Shown: in pieces, positions 1 through 9,500 of the stretch
Position numbering within the stretch: position 1 is the first letter of the stretch
Layout of the letters: every line of letters starts with the position of its first letter
DNA from: Acidimicrobiia bacterium
GTDB taxonomy: Bacteria > Actinomycetota > Acidimicrobiia > Acidimicrobiales > AC-14
Assembly (NCBI GenBank): GCA_023265025.1
Contig: JAHFUP010000020.1
Coordinates: forward strand, 1 to 63,073
Direction of reading: 5' to 3'
DNA length: 63,073 nucleotides
Translations under genes and position numbers: made by a program
Notes under the pieces: model-generated
What the model was told of the DNA's origin: nothing
The model's input: the letters and a program-made list of their open reading frames with translations, nothing else
Database searches by the model: none

Positions 1-1
1 C

Positions 2-658
2 GGCCCTCCGGGCCCCCTCGGTCCGATCGGTCCGAAGGGCGACGCCGGCGTGCTCGGGCCGAAGGGCGACGCCGGCGGTCCGGGGCCGGCGGGCCCGCCC
101 GGCCCTTCCGGCCCCAAGGGCGACGCCGGCGGTCCGGGGCCGGCGGGCCCGGCCGGCCCTCCCGGCCCCAGGGGCCAGACCGGCCCCGCCGGCCCCCCGG
201 GCGACCCGTTCGGCTTCGAGCTCGGCATCGTCTCGGATCTGCCATGGAACCCGGCAGAGGTCATGCTGTCCAGCGCGGCGGCGGTCATCCTCGCCAAGAT
301 GACGTTCGTCCTCAGCCGCCCGGTCGATCCCGACGCCGTCAAGCCCCACATCGAAGAGGTGGTCTGGGTCCGCTACCAGACGAAGGGCCGGCTCAGCCCC
401 CTCAAGGTCGTCGCCGGCCGGGTCCGCTCGGTGCAGGGCCGGGAGGTCCTGTGGGCCGCCACCGACGACATGCAGACCTTCGCCAAGGAGCTGGTCGAGC
501 TGGGTGGGCTGGTCACCATCGAGCTCGACTGCGACTGGCTGATCGACGACCAGGGCCTGCCGTTCTCGTCGTCGAGCGCGGCCTTCGGCGGGGCCAAGCA
601 CTTCACGCCCGGCGGCCGGTTCCGCACGTGGATGCGGGTGCGGGCGGGGGCCAACTGA
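2..658 (+). CDS. Collagen-like repeat protein, 5' end outside the window
   Basis: The frame is open from base 2, so the gene begins upstream of the window. The first ~65 visible codons are continuous Gly-X-Y triplets rich in Pro (GPP, GPK, GDA, GPA), the signature of a collagen-like triple helix. About 150 residues of globular C-terminal domain follow, beginning near [20 protein letters not shown] do not recognise this fold. Such C-terminal domains often act as trimerisation heads, which is inference here. The stop codon overlaps the ATG of the next gene (TGATG), indicating translational coupling with the large helical protein. A GTG at position 50 is an internal codon, not a plausible start, because the repeats run through it. 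No signal peptide can be judged since the N-terminus is missing. Confidence 0.85.
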   Translation, partial: GPPGPLGPIGPKGDAGVLGPKGDAGGPGPAGPPGPSGPKGDAGGPGPAGPAGPPGPRGQTGPAGPPGDPFGFELGIVSDLPWNPAEVMLSSAAAVILAKMTFVLSRPVDPDAVKPHIEEVVWVRYQTKGRLSPLKVVAGRVRSVQGREVLWAATDDMQTFAKELVELGGLVTIELDCDWLIDDQGLPFSSSSAAFGGAKHFTPGGRFRTWMRVRAGAN

Positions 659-3600
659 TGCCCCTCTCGGCGACGGTCGAGGCCAGGTTCGGCGAGGACG
701 GGTTCAGCCTCACCGGCAGCGTCGACGGCCTGACCGCGCTGCTCGGGAACGTATCGATCCCGGGCGTCGACCTCGACGTGGGCGCCGCCCTCGCCGTCGC
801 CGACCGGCTGGCATCCGCCGACACCTCCGGCCCTCTCGACGCCGCCGCATCGGTCGCCGACCTCCTGGGCGGCCTGGTCGCCGCCTTCCCCGACCTCGTC
901 GGGATCGTCGGGCCCCTCGTGGAGGCCGCCGGCGCCCTCGACGCGCTCACCGGGACGGGCCTGGCCACCGCGTTCGACACGGGCCCGGCCACTACCGCGC
1001 TCGGGCTCGATGGCCTCAGGGCCTCGATGGGGTCGATCCAGGGCGTGCTCGACAACCCCGCCGTGGGGGGCCTCCTCGACCTCGTCGCACGGGTCGTCCC
1101 CGGCTTCGACCTCGGGGCCACGGGGGCGGCCGTGGGGGGCCCGATCGGCGGTGTCCTGTCGCTCCTCCAGCTCGTCGGTGGCCTGATGGCGGTGGACACG
1201 ATCAGCGCCGAGGTCGAGCGCCGGGCGGTGCTGGTCGCCGGCATGCTCGACGCGCCCCGCCTCGCGCAGCTCGTGACCCGGCTCCGCACGGACAGGGGGC
1301 CCGGCCTCCCCGACCTCCTCACGGGCATCGACCCCGACGACGCGCTGACGGTCGAGGTGGTACTGCCCGCCATCGACGACTACACGGGTGCCCTCCACGA
1401 GCTCACCGAGCTGCTGGTCCGGGGGCTGGCATTCGGAGAGGCGACGCTCGTCCACGCCGACCTCCCGGGAACGGCGGCGAAGCTCCAGGTGGCCACCCTC
1501 CTGCTGGCGGAGAGCGCCCTCCCTCAAGTCGGGGTGCTGGCCCGCGCCGCGGCCGGCTGGGTCGCCCCGGTCCTCGCCCTCCCCGTGCCCGCACCGCCGG
1601 GTCCCGACGCCGTCGTGAGCCGGCTGGCCGCCATCACCGCGCCGCTCGTCGCCGCCGCCGGCGCCCTCGATCCCACCACGCTGGCCCGCCCGATCACCCG
1701 CGTGCTCGACACCGCGCTGGCGCCGGTCGAGCTCCTGGAGCGGGCCGCCGTCGAAGTGACGACCGCGGCCGAGGCGGCCTTCGCCGCCGTCCGCACCGCA
1801 CTGGCGGCCGTCGACCTCGGCGCGATCACCGATGCGCTGCACGTCGTCCTCGATCCGGTGGCGGAAGCCATCGCGACGCTCGGCGACGTGATCGGGGCGG
1901 CCCAGGCCGCGGTGCAGGCCGCCGGCCAGGCGGCCATCGACGCCATTGCGCCCGTCCAGACCGCGCTCGGCGACGTGGCCGCCGCCATCCACGACGCGCT
2001 CGACGGCGTGGCCACGCTGCTGCGCGAGCTCGGCCTCGCCGAGTTGCAGCAGACGCTGACCACTGGCGTGGCCGCAGTCGCCGACGCGGTGCGGGCGGCC
2101 CAGCTCGGGCCCGCGTTCGACGTCTCGTCCGACATCATCAACACCGCCGCCGACCTCCTCGGCGCCGTGCCCCGGGCCCTGCTGCCCGACGACCTGAAGG
2201 CCGAGCTCGAGGCGGCGTGCGCGCCCGTCGAGGCCCTCGACCTGGAGCCGGTGCGGGCCGAGCTGCACGCCACCCTCCAGGGCATCCGGGACGGGATCGA
2301 CGCCGAGGTCCTCGCCGCCGTCGCCGAGGCCCAGGACGCGGTCGTCGCCTTCCTCCGGACGGTCGACCCCCGCCCGCCCCTGCAGACGTTCGAGGCCGGC
2401 CCGTTCAAGGACCTGGTCGACACGCTGCGCGAGGTCGATCCCACCGTGGCCCTGGCCGAGGTGTTCGAGCCGCTGGAGCGGGTCAAGGAGGCCGTCGCCG
2501 CCTTCGACCCGGCGGCCGCGCTGGCACCGATCGAGGCCGCCCTCGACGAGGTCGCCGGCGCCATCGCCGGCTTCGACCCGGCAGCGGTGCTGGCGCCGGT
2601 GACCGACGCGGTCGACGGCTTCCGCACGTGGGTCACTGAGACCTTGCACCTCGACGACCTCGACGACCGCCTCGATGACGCCGACGCCGCGGTCGACGTC
2701 TGGCTCGGCCGGCTGGACCCGGCCCGTCTCATCGTCGCCCTGGACGAGGGCTGGGACGCCCTGGTGGGCGAGCTGGCCGCCGGCGCGTCGGCCATCGACC
2801 CGATCGGCCCGCTCGTCACGGCGCTCACCGGGGCCGCCGGGCTGGACATCCTCCCTGCGTCCTTCCTGGAGGTGCTGGCGTGGATGCGGGGCGAGCGCGA
2901 CGGCGCCACGGTCGTGCGCTCGCGCCTGCAGGCCGCGGCCGCCGTCCTCGCCGCCGCCCAGACCGCGGTGGCCACCGTCGACCTCCGGGCCGTCGTCCCC
3001 GAGCTGGAGGCCAACCACCGGCGGATCGTCGCCGCCCTCGCCGCCCACCCGCCCGAGTCGCGCCTCCGCGCCTCGGTGGGGGTGACGGTGACCGGCGCGT
3101 CGCCCGCCGCGTCGCTGGGCCCCGCCGTCGACCACCGCGACCGCTACGTCGCCCGGCTCTCCGCCGACGCCACGGTGGCCCGCACGCTCGCCTCCTCGGC
3201 GCGGGCCGAGGTCACCGCCGTCGCCCTCGGCATCGCCACCGAGCTGGCACCGCTGGCGCCGCTCACCGCCAAGCTCCACCAGGTGCTGGCCCTCTTCGGT
3301 GCCGACCCGACCGGCCCTGCCGGCCTCGGCGGCGCCCTGCACGACCTGCTCACCCGGTTCCGCCCGAGCGTGCTGTTGGCGCCCCTCGTCGACGTGGTCG
3401 TCGCCCTGACCGACGCACTCGGCGCGTTGGCCCACGCCGGCGTCATCGCCCCCGTGCGGGCCGGCGCCGGCCGGATCAGGGGCGCGGTGGCCGCCGTCGA
3501 CCTCGGCTTCGTGGCCGACGAGCTGGCCGCGCTGCGCGATGCCCTCGTCGCCCAGGTCGACGCCATCCGGCCGACCGCCGTCCTGGGCGACGTGCTCGCC

Positions 3601-3975
3601 GCCGTCGAGGAGACGAAGGCGGCGCTGGCCGCGTTCGACCCGCTAGGCCCCGCACGCGCCGTCGTGGACGCGCTGCACGCCGCCGTCGACACGCTGGCCG
3701 TCGAGTTCGCACCCACCACGCTGCTCGCACCCGCGCTCGTCCTGTACGACGAGGTGGTGGGGGTGGTCGAGGGGCTGAACGTGCTCGGCATCCTGCAGCC
3801 GGTCCTCGACGCGCTCGACGGCCTGAAGGGCCAGCTCGACACCGGTATGGACCAGGTCATCGACGCCCTGGCCAACCTGAAGGAGGCGTGCGAGTCCGAC
3901 GGCGGGCTGATCCCCGGGCTCGACGTCGACATCTCCCTCGACGTCTCCGCGCCCGACGTCGGAGGCCTCTTCTGA
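658..3975 (+). CDS. Large Ala-rich alpha-helical repeat protein (1105 aa), unknown function
   Basis: The ATG overlaps the stop of the collagen-like gene by one base. The protein is extremely rich in Ala, Val, Leu and Asp and is predicted by eye to be nearly all helix. It shows imperfect repeats of roughly 25-30 residues around FDPAAxLAPIxxAxDxV, clearest at residues 590-660 and again near 980-1060. There is no Cys-rich, catalytic or nucleotide-binding motif, no signal peptide and no convincing membrane segment. The C-terminus (GLDVDISLDVSAPDVGGLF) is Asp/Gly rich. The repeat style recalls elongated helical scaffolds, apolipoprotein-like proteins or tape-measure-like proteins, but I cannot assign it to a family. 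Position inside the coupled cassette suggests a structural partner of the collagen-like and membrane proteins. Confidence 0.8.
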   Translation: MPLSATVEARFGEDGFSLTGSVDGLTALLGNVSIPGVDLDVGAALAVADRLASADTSGPLDAAASVADLLGGLVAAFPDLVGIVGPLVEAAGALDALTGTGLATAFDTGPATTALGLDGLRASMGSIQGVLDNPAVGGLLDLVARVVPGFDLGATGAAVGGPIGGVLSLLQLVGGLMAVDTISAEVERRAVLVAGMLDAPRLAQLVTRLRTDRGPGLPDLLTGIDPDDALTVEVVLPAIDDYTGALHELTELLVRGLAFGEATLVHADLPGTAAKLQVATLLLAESALPQVGVLARAAAGWVAPVLALPVPAPPGPDAVVSRLAAITAPLVAAAGALDPTTLARPITRVLDTALAPVELLERAAVEVTTAAEAAFAAVRTALAAVDLGAITDALHVVLDPVAEAIATLGDVIGAAQAAVQAAGQAAIDAIAPVQTALGDVAAAIHDALDGVATLLRELGLAELQQTLTTGVAAVADAVRAAQLGPAFDVSSDIINTAADLLGAVPRALLPDDLKAELEAACAPVEALDLEPVRAELHATLQGIRDGIDAEVLAAVAEAQDAVVAFLRTVDPRPPLQTFEAGPFKDLVDTLREVDPTVALAEVFEPLERVKEAVAAFDPAAALAPIEAALDEVAGAIAGFDPAAVLAPVTDAVDGFRTWVTETLHLDDLDDRLDDADAAVDVWLGRLDPARLIVALDEGWDALVGELAAGASAIDPIGPLVTALTGAAGLDILPASFLEVLAWMRGERDGATVVRSRLQAAAAVLAAAQTAVATVDLRAVVPELEANHRRIVAALAAHPPESRLRASVGVTVTGASPAASLGPAVDHRDRYVARLSADATVARTLASSARAEVTAVALGIATELAPLAPLTAKLHQVLALFGADPTGPAGLGGALHDLLTRFRPSVLLAPLVDVVVALTDALGALAHAGVIAPVRAGAGRIRGAVAAVDLGFVADELAALRDALVAQVDAIRPTAVLGDVLAAVEETKAALAAFDPLGPARAVVDALHAAVDTLAVEFAPTTLLAPALVLYDEVVGVVEGLNVLGILQPVLDALDGLKGQLDTGMDQVIDALANLKEACESDGGLIPGLDVDISLDVSAPDVGGLF

Positions 3976-3986
3976 GCTCGCACGTC

Positions 3987-6521
3987 GTGCCGACCGCGGT
4001 CCTGGCCCTGGCCAATGCCCGTCTGCGCGACGTCGACGAGGCTCTGTCGCGCAAGCTCGACGCCACCACGGTGAGCCAGGCCGCCGGCTTCAACGCCCTC
4101 GTGGGGCGCTCCGTCCTGCGGGACACCGAGCGGCGGGTGCTGGGTCTGGTGCGGGCCGCGAGCGGGGCGATGGGCGGCGCCGACCAGGTGGCGTTGCCGC
4201 GGGGCTCGCGGCTGGCGCCCGGGCCGAGCCGGTACGCAGTCCTGGGCACCCTCGGGTTCGAGCTGCCGACCTACGCCGACCTCTTCGCGCCGGCCACGCC
4301 CGTCGCCGCCGACGTGTTCCACCGCGGCACGCCCGACCCCCACCGGAGCCTGGTCGTCGTGCCCGCCGTCAGGACGGCGGTGCGGACGGGCGAGCTGCTC
4401 CGGGCGGCGACGGCCGGCGACGCGACGTCCGAGACCCAGGTCCGCGCCCGGGCCTTCACCGTGGGCCTCCTGACGTCGGTGGCCAGCGGCGTGGTCGCCG
4501 GCCCGGTCGAGCGGGGCATGCTCGGGCGCCGCACCCGCAAGGAGTGGGCCCGGACCGCCCGGACCGGCGACCACGCCGCGGTCGACACCGAGATCCTCCG
4601 CCGGCTGGTGGGTGGCGCCGAGCCGGCGAGCACCTGGCGGAGCTGGTGGCCGACGCCCGCCGACGTCGACCAGCGGCTGTTCGACGCCTTGGCCGAGGCC
4701 GCGGGTGAGGTCTTCGACCCGCGCGGGCAGGGCTGGCCGTCGTTCGAGGAGACCGTGGTGGCGGGCGACGCCTTGAGCGGCGAGCGGCTGGCCACCGGCT
4801 ACGACCGGTACCGCTCCTTCTCGGCGATCGACAACCTCGGCCCGTGGGCGTGGTGGGGGATCCTGACGCCCATCCTCCTGGCGCCGTCGCTGACCCTGCT
4901 CGTCGCCCGGGCGCTGCCCTTCGCCCGGCGCTTTCAGGAGCCGGGCGAGCTGACCGAGCGGTCGTTCACCGAGTTGATCACCCTGGGCGAGACGATCGGC
5001 AGCGTCGCTCCGTTCATCTACTCGATGACCATGTGGGCTTCGATCCCCGAGCACGGGGACGCGTTCGGCAACGCCCTCGCCCTCCTCCTCGGTCGCCTCG
5101 CCCTCTTCGGCGCCTGGATCCCGACCATCGGCAGCGAGACGGACGACCCGCTCCCGGCACTGCGCGGGATCGTCGCCGCCGCCATGCTGGGCACCGACGT
5201 CTACGCCCTGATCCGCGGCATCGTGGCATCGGGCGACACCCGCCAGCCGGGCCGGGCACCGGTCTTCTTCCTCCAGACCGCCGCCGGCGCCACCGCCGGC
5301 GTCGCCGTGCTCGCCGGCCTGCTGACCAAGGCGATCAACGAGATCCCCGGGCTCGACCCCGACGTGGGTTCCTGGATCAGCTGGGGCCTTCTCACCGCCG
5401 GGCTGTGGCTGGGCGCCGGCATCCCGATCGCCCTCGCCCTCGCCAAAGGGAACGGATGGCGGTCCTGGTTCCTCCCGGATCTCGAGTTGTCGATGCTGGC
5501 CGAGCTCGAGGCGATCGGCGACCGGCGGGAGCCGGCCGGCCCCGCCGCCGTCTTCGACGACAGCACGCTGTGGTCCGACCCGGCCGTGGCCGCCGGCGCC
5601 GCCGCCGACCCTGCCCGGCTGCTCTACCCCCTCGGGTCGCGGCCGCTGCTCAAGGTGTGGTTCGACGGCGACGGCGACGCCAGCATCAGCGTCAGCCGCC
5701 ACGCGGTCACGGTCCACCACGCCGGTGCCGACACGCCGGTGCCGCTCGGACCGGGCCGGCGCACCGTCGCCGCCGTCGCCCTCGCCCTGCGGACGGCGGT
5801 GCCCGGCCTCCACGCCGATCCGGTCGATGCCGTCGTCCACGACCTGCCCTGGCCGGCGATGCTGGCCGACCCGGGTGCCGACCAGGCCACGCCGGCCGAC
5901 GCCGCCGCCCACGCCGCGGACGTCATCGCCCTCCCCCGCTCGGCGGGCAAGGCCGTCGCGCTGCGCCACGCACCCAGAGCCGACAACGCCGCCCGTTACG
6001 GACTGCACGGCCCGGCGCCGTCCCTGGTCGACGCACCCCGTGTCGTCCCCGGCGCCGGCCTCGGCGACCGGGACAAGACGGTCCTCGGCGCCGCCGCCGA
6101 CCTGGCCTGCCTGCTGGCCATGGGCGTCATGCCCGCGCTCGCCAACGTGACGCCGGCGGGACCGACCGGTGCCGCCGCCCTGCCCGATGTCGGCGCCGCG
6201 CAGCAGGTGTTCCGCCAGTGGAACCTCGACGAGCGACGGGTCAACGAGTGGCGCATGCTGGTCGCCGGCGGCGCCGCCGCGGAGGGCGCCACGCCTCCGG
6301 GCGCCCCCCACCCCGGCCGTGCCATCGCCGACGCCCTCGGATGGGTCCCCCTGTGGCGGGCATGGGTGCGCATGGCCGCGGACCCGACCACTGACACCCG
6401 GTCCGACCTCGCCATGCCGTACACGCCCGAGGTGGCCACGGCCGACGGCCGGCGGTTGCGGGCCACCAACCGCCAGCTCACGGACGGCATGCGCTACCTG
6501 CTCGACCTGCCCGATGGCTGA
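3987..6521 (+). CDS. Multi-pass membrane protein of the large-protein cassette (about 844 aa)
   Basis: The GTG at 3987, 12 bases after the previous stop, gives MPTAVLALANARLRDVDEAL; a CTG at 3972 is a less likely alternative. The first ~280 residues and the last ~330 residues are soluble. Between them lie about six hydrophobic segments, recognisable around WWGILTPILLAPSLTLLVA, GSVAPFIYSMTMW, LALLLGRLALFGAW, GIVAAAMLGTDVYAL, AGATAGVAVLAGLL and WGLLTAGLWLGAGIPIALA. No family motif is recognised. It probably provides the membrane anchor or channel for the cassette (inference). The stop overlaps the next ATG by eight bases, so the two are coupled. Confidence 0.8.
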   Translation: MPTAVLALANARLRDVDEALSRKLDATTVSQAAGFNALVGRSVLRDTERRVLGLVRAASGAMGGADQVALPRGSRLAPGPSRYAVLGTLGFELPTYADLFAPATPVAADVFHRGTPDPHRSLVVVPAVRTAVRTGELLRAATAGDATSETQVRARAFTVGLLTSVASGVVAGPVERGMLGRRTRKEWARTARTGDHAAVDTEILRRLVGGAEPASTWRSWWPTPADVDQRLFDALAEAAGEVFDPRGQGWPSFEETVVAGDALSGERLATGYDRYRSFSAIDNLGPWAWWGILTPILLAPSLTLLVARALPFARRFQEPGELTERSFTELITLGETIGSVAPFIYSMTMWASIPEHGDAFGNALALLLGRLALFGAWIPTIGSETDDPLPALRGIVAAAMLGTDVYALIRGIVASGDTRQPGRAPVFFLQTAAGATAGVAVLAGLLTKAINEIPGLDPDVGSWISWGLLTAGLWLGAGIPIALALAKGNGWRSWFLPDLELSMLAELEAIGDRREPAGPAAVFDDSTLWSDPAVAAGAAADPARLLYPLGSRPLLKVWFDGDGDASISVSRHAVTVHHAGADTPVPLGPGRRTVAAVALALRTAVPGLHADPVDAVVHDLPWPAMLADPGADQATPADAAAHAADVIALPRSAGKAVALRHAPRADNAARYGLHGPAPSLVDAPRVVPGAGLGDRDKTVLGAAADLACLLAMGVMPALANVTPAGPTGAAALPDVGAAQQVFRQWNLDERRVNEWRMLVAGGAAAEGATPPGAPHPGRAIADALGWVPLWRAWVRMAADPTTDTRSDLAMPYTPEVATADGRRLRATNRQLTDGMRYLLDLPDG

Positions 6522-9500
6522 GGACGACAGCGCGCCGGTCGGGCTCAACGCGCACTTCGACGCCGACGCCTCGGTCCGCGAGGAGGCACGGGCCAGCACG
6601 GCCGGGCCGGTCCGGGGCGCCGGGCAGGCCGCAGCCCAGGCCGCCGGCGGGCGCCGGCCGCGGCGCACGACCGAAGTCGCCGGCGAGGACGCCGGCGCCC
6701 GCCACAACTGGATCCCCCGCGGCCCCCGCAACGTGGGCGGGCGGGTCCGCTGCCTGGCCGTCGACCCGAACGACCCGCGGGTGATCTACGCCGGGCCGGC
6801 GTCGGGCGGCGTCTACAAGAGCATGGACGGCGGCGAGACGTGGTTCCCCCTGTGGCACGACGAGCCGTCGTTGTCGATGGCTGCCATCGGCATCTGCCCC
6901 GGGCCGGCCGGCGCACCGAGCAACGTCGTCTGGGTGGCGACCGGTGAGTCGAGCACCGGCGGCGGTGAGTCGATCCCGGGCAACGGCGTGCTGCGCAGCG
7001 CCGACGGCGGCGCGACCTGGACCGGCGCGGCGCCCATCCCGGTCCCCGTGCCGCCGAACCTGGCCGACATGCGCGAGTTCACCTTCCACGCCCTCGCCGC
7101 CCACCCGACCAAGCCGAACGTGTGCTGGGCGGTCGGGTCGGGCGGCGCCTTCGTGACCCGCGACAGCGGCGCCACGTGGACGCAGTACTTCGGCAGTTGG
7201 TCCGACGTCGCCTACGCCGGCACGGGCGCCAACCGCCGGCTGTTCCTGGTCAGGCGCGGGCCCATCGGCGGGCGGGGCGTGGTCGAGCGCCTCGACGATC
7301 CCGACCCCGACGCCGGCCCCCCCGTGATCGACCCTCAGCTCCGCGCCCTCCTGCCCGACGACAGCACGCCCCTCCCCGCCAACCGATCCACCACTGAGGC
7401 CGGGAAAGGCACGGGCACGCCGGCCGACGGGAAGATCGCCATCTGCGCGGCGACCCCCGACGTGGCCTACCTGCGCTTCGCCAACGCCAACCGCGGCCAC
7501 TTCGGCATCTTCCGGGCCCGCAACGCCATGACCGCGGCGGCCAACGCCATCACGTGGAGTGCCCTCACCGACCACCCCGACTTCGCCGGCGAGGGCCAGG
7601 GTGAGTACAACCTCACGATCGCCGTCAGCCCGGCCAACGCCAACCACGTCGCCAGCGGCATGGTCGACTTCCACCTGAGCCTCAACGCCAACGCCAACAA
7701 CGCAACCACGACCAACCGCTGGATCCGCGGCCTGGCGTGGGACTTGTTTCTCCTCGACCGGGGCCAGCACGCCGACCACCACCAGACGCTATTCGCGCCG
7801 GCGACCGCCGCCGCCGGCGCCCCGATCGTCCTCTGGGACGCCAACGACGGAGGCATCTCCCGCAGCGACGACTGGGCCGCGGCCACCGCCGGCTACGCGT
7901 CGGGCTCGACCACGCTGCCCGTGCCCGACGGTGTCCCGACCTGGCGGAAGATGAGCCACGGCATCACCGCGCCGCAGATGTACGACCTGACCCAGAGCCC
8001 CGTGCTGCCCACCCTGTACGGCTGCGGGTTCCAGGACAACGGCGTGTGGATCACGACGGGCGGCCCGTCGTGGACACCCGTGCTCGCGGCCGACGGCGGC
8101 TTCGTGGCCTTCGACCCCGACGACCCCTACCGGTTCGTCGTCACCTGGCAGGAGGGCATCGCCGGCGGGGTGTTCCCGGGACTGGTCCGGTCCGCCCGGC
8201 CGCGTCGGGGCATCAGCGTCCAGGCCGAGGTGTGGCCGCGCGTGATCCACGACGGCTTCGAGCCCGTCGACACCGCGCTCTTCGTGGCCGAGACCGCCTT
8301 CGACCCGCACCAGCCCGGCGTGCTGCTGCACGCCCGTGCCAACCGGCTCTACGGCACCCGGCCGCGCATCGGTGACCGGTGGCAGGTCCAACCGGTCGGC
8401 GCCGCCCTCGACCTGATCTATGTCCCGGCCGCCAACCCCGACCGGGCCATGCTCGAGGTCCGTGACGGCGTTGCGGCCCGTGCGCTCGGCCTGCTGGCCG
8501 GGCACGCCCGGGGTCGCTTCGAGAACGTGGCCGGCTCGGGCCGCGCCCTGCGGCCGGCCCGCCTCCGCAGCATCCAGCCCGGCCCCTACCACCTCGACCC
8601 GGCCAGCACGCTCGACGTCGTGCTCGACGGCACGGTGCGAACCGTCCGCTTCGCCGCCGGCGCCGACCTGCCCGACCCGGCGAACGCCACCCCCGCGCAG
8701 GTGGCGGCCCGGATCACCAGCGACGCCGGCAACGGGCTGCGGGCGCTGCCGATCGTGTGGGGTCGCAGTCGCGTCGTGCAGGTCCGCACCCGTGACGTCG
8801 GGGCGGCCCGGCGCATCACCGTCGGCGGCGACGCCGCCGACTTCATGGGCATCGTGCAACGGGCCCACGCCGGCGACGACGGCCTGCCCGCGCTGGTGAC
8901 CTTCGGGGTCACGGGCCTCTCCGGCTCGACCCTCGACCTCGCCATCGACGGGGGCGCCGTCCGCCACATCGTCTTCGGTGCGCTCCCCGCCGGCCAGGAC
9001 GACGAGCTCAGCGCCGCCCAGCTCGCCGAGCGGATCCGCGCCGCGCTCGTCAACGATGCGGCCGTGGTCACGACCGCGCCCGCCCTCGTCGGTCTCCGCT
9101 TCTCCTCGACCGACCCGAACCGCACGGTGACGCTGACGGGCACCGCTGTCGCCCGGCTCAACCTCGGCGACACCCCACCCCAGCGCACGACGACCGCGGT
9201 GGCGAGAGACACCGGCTTCGACCTGGAGCCGCCGCCGCCGGCCAACCCGGGAGATCCGCCCAGCCCCGATCTCTCCCTCACCGTCGGAGACGGCACGGCC
9301 ACCGCCCCCGCGCTGGCGCTGTCGGTGGCCGCGTTGGGCCTCGCCGCCGGCACGGTCCGGACGTCGATCACCGCGGTCGAGCTCCGCCGGGCGATCCGCA
9401 CCTCCATCCCGGCCGCGGTGCGCGTCCGCGTCGATGTCGTCGCCATCGCCGTGCCCAGAGGGGATGTGCGTGAGATCCACTTCCCCGACGCCCACCCCGG

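Noticed and set aside
373-3435. A long minus-strand open frame opposite the helical-repeat gene
   Set aside because: It is an antisense frame of a GC-rich gene, with Arg/Gly/Gln-rich composition and no motif.
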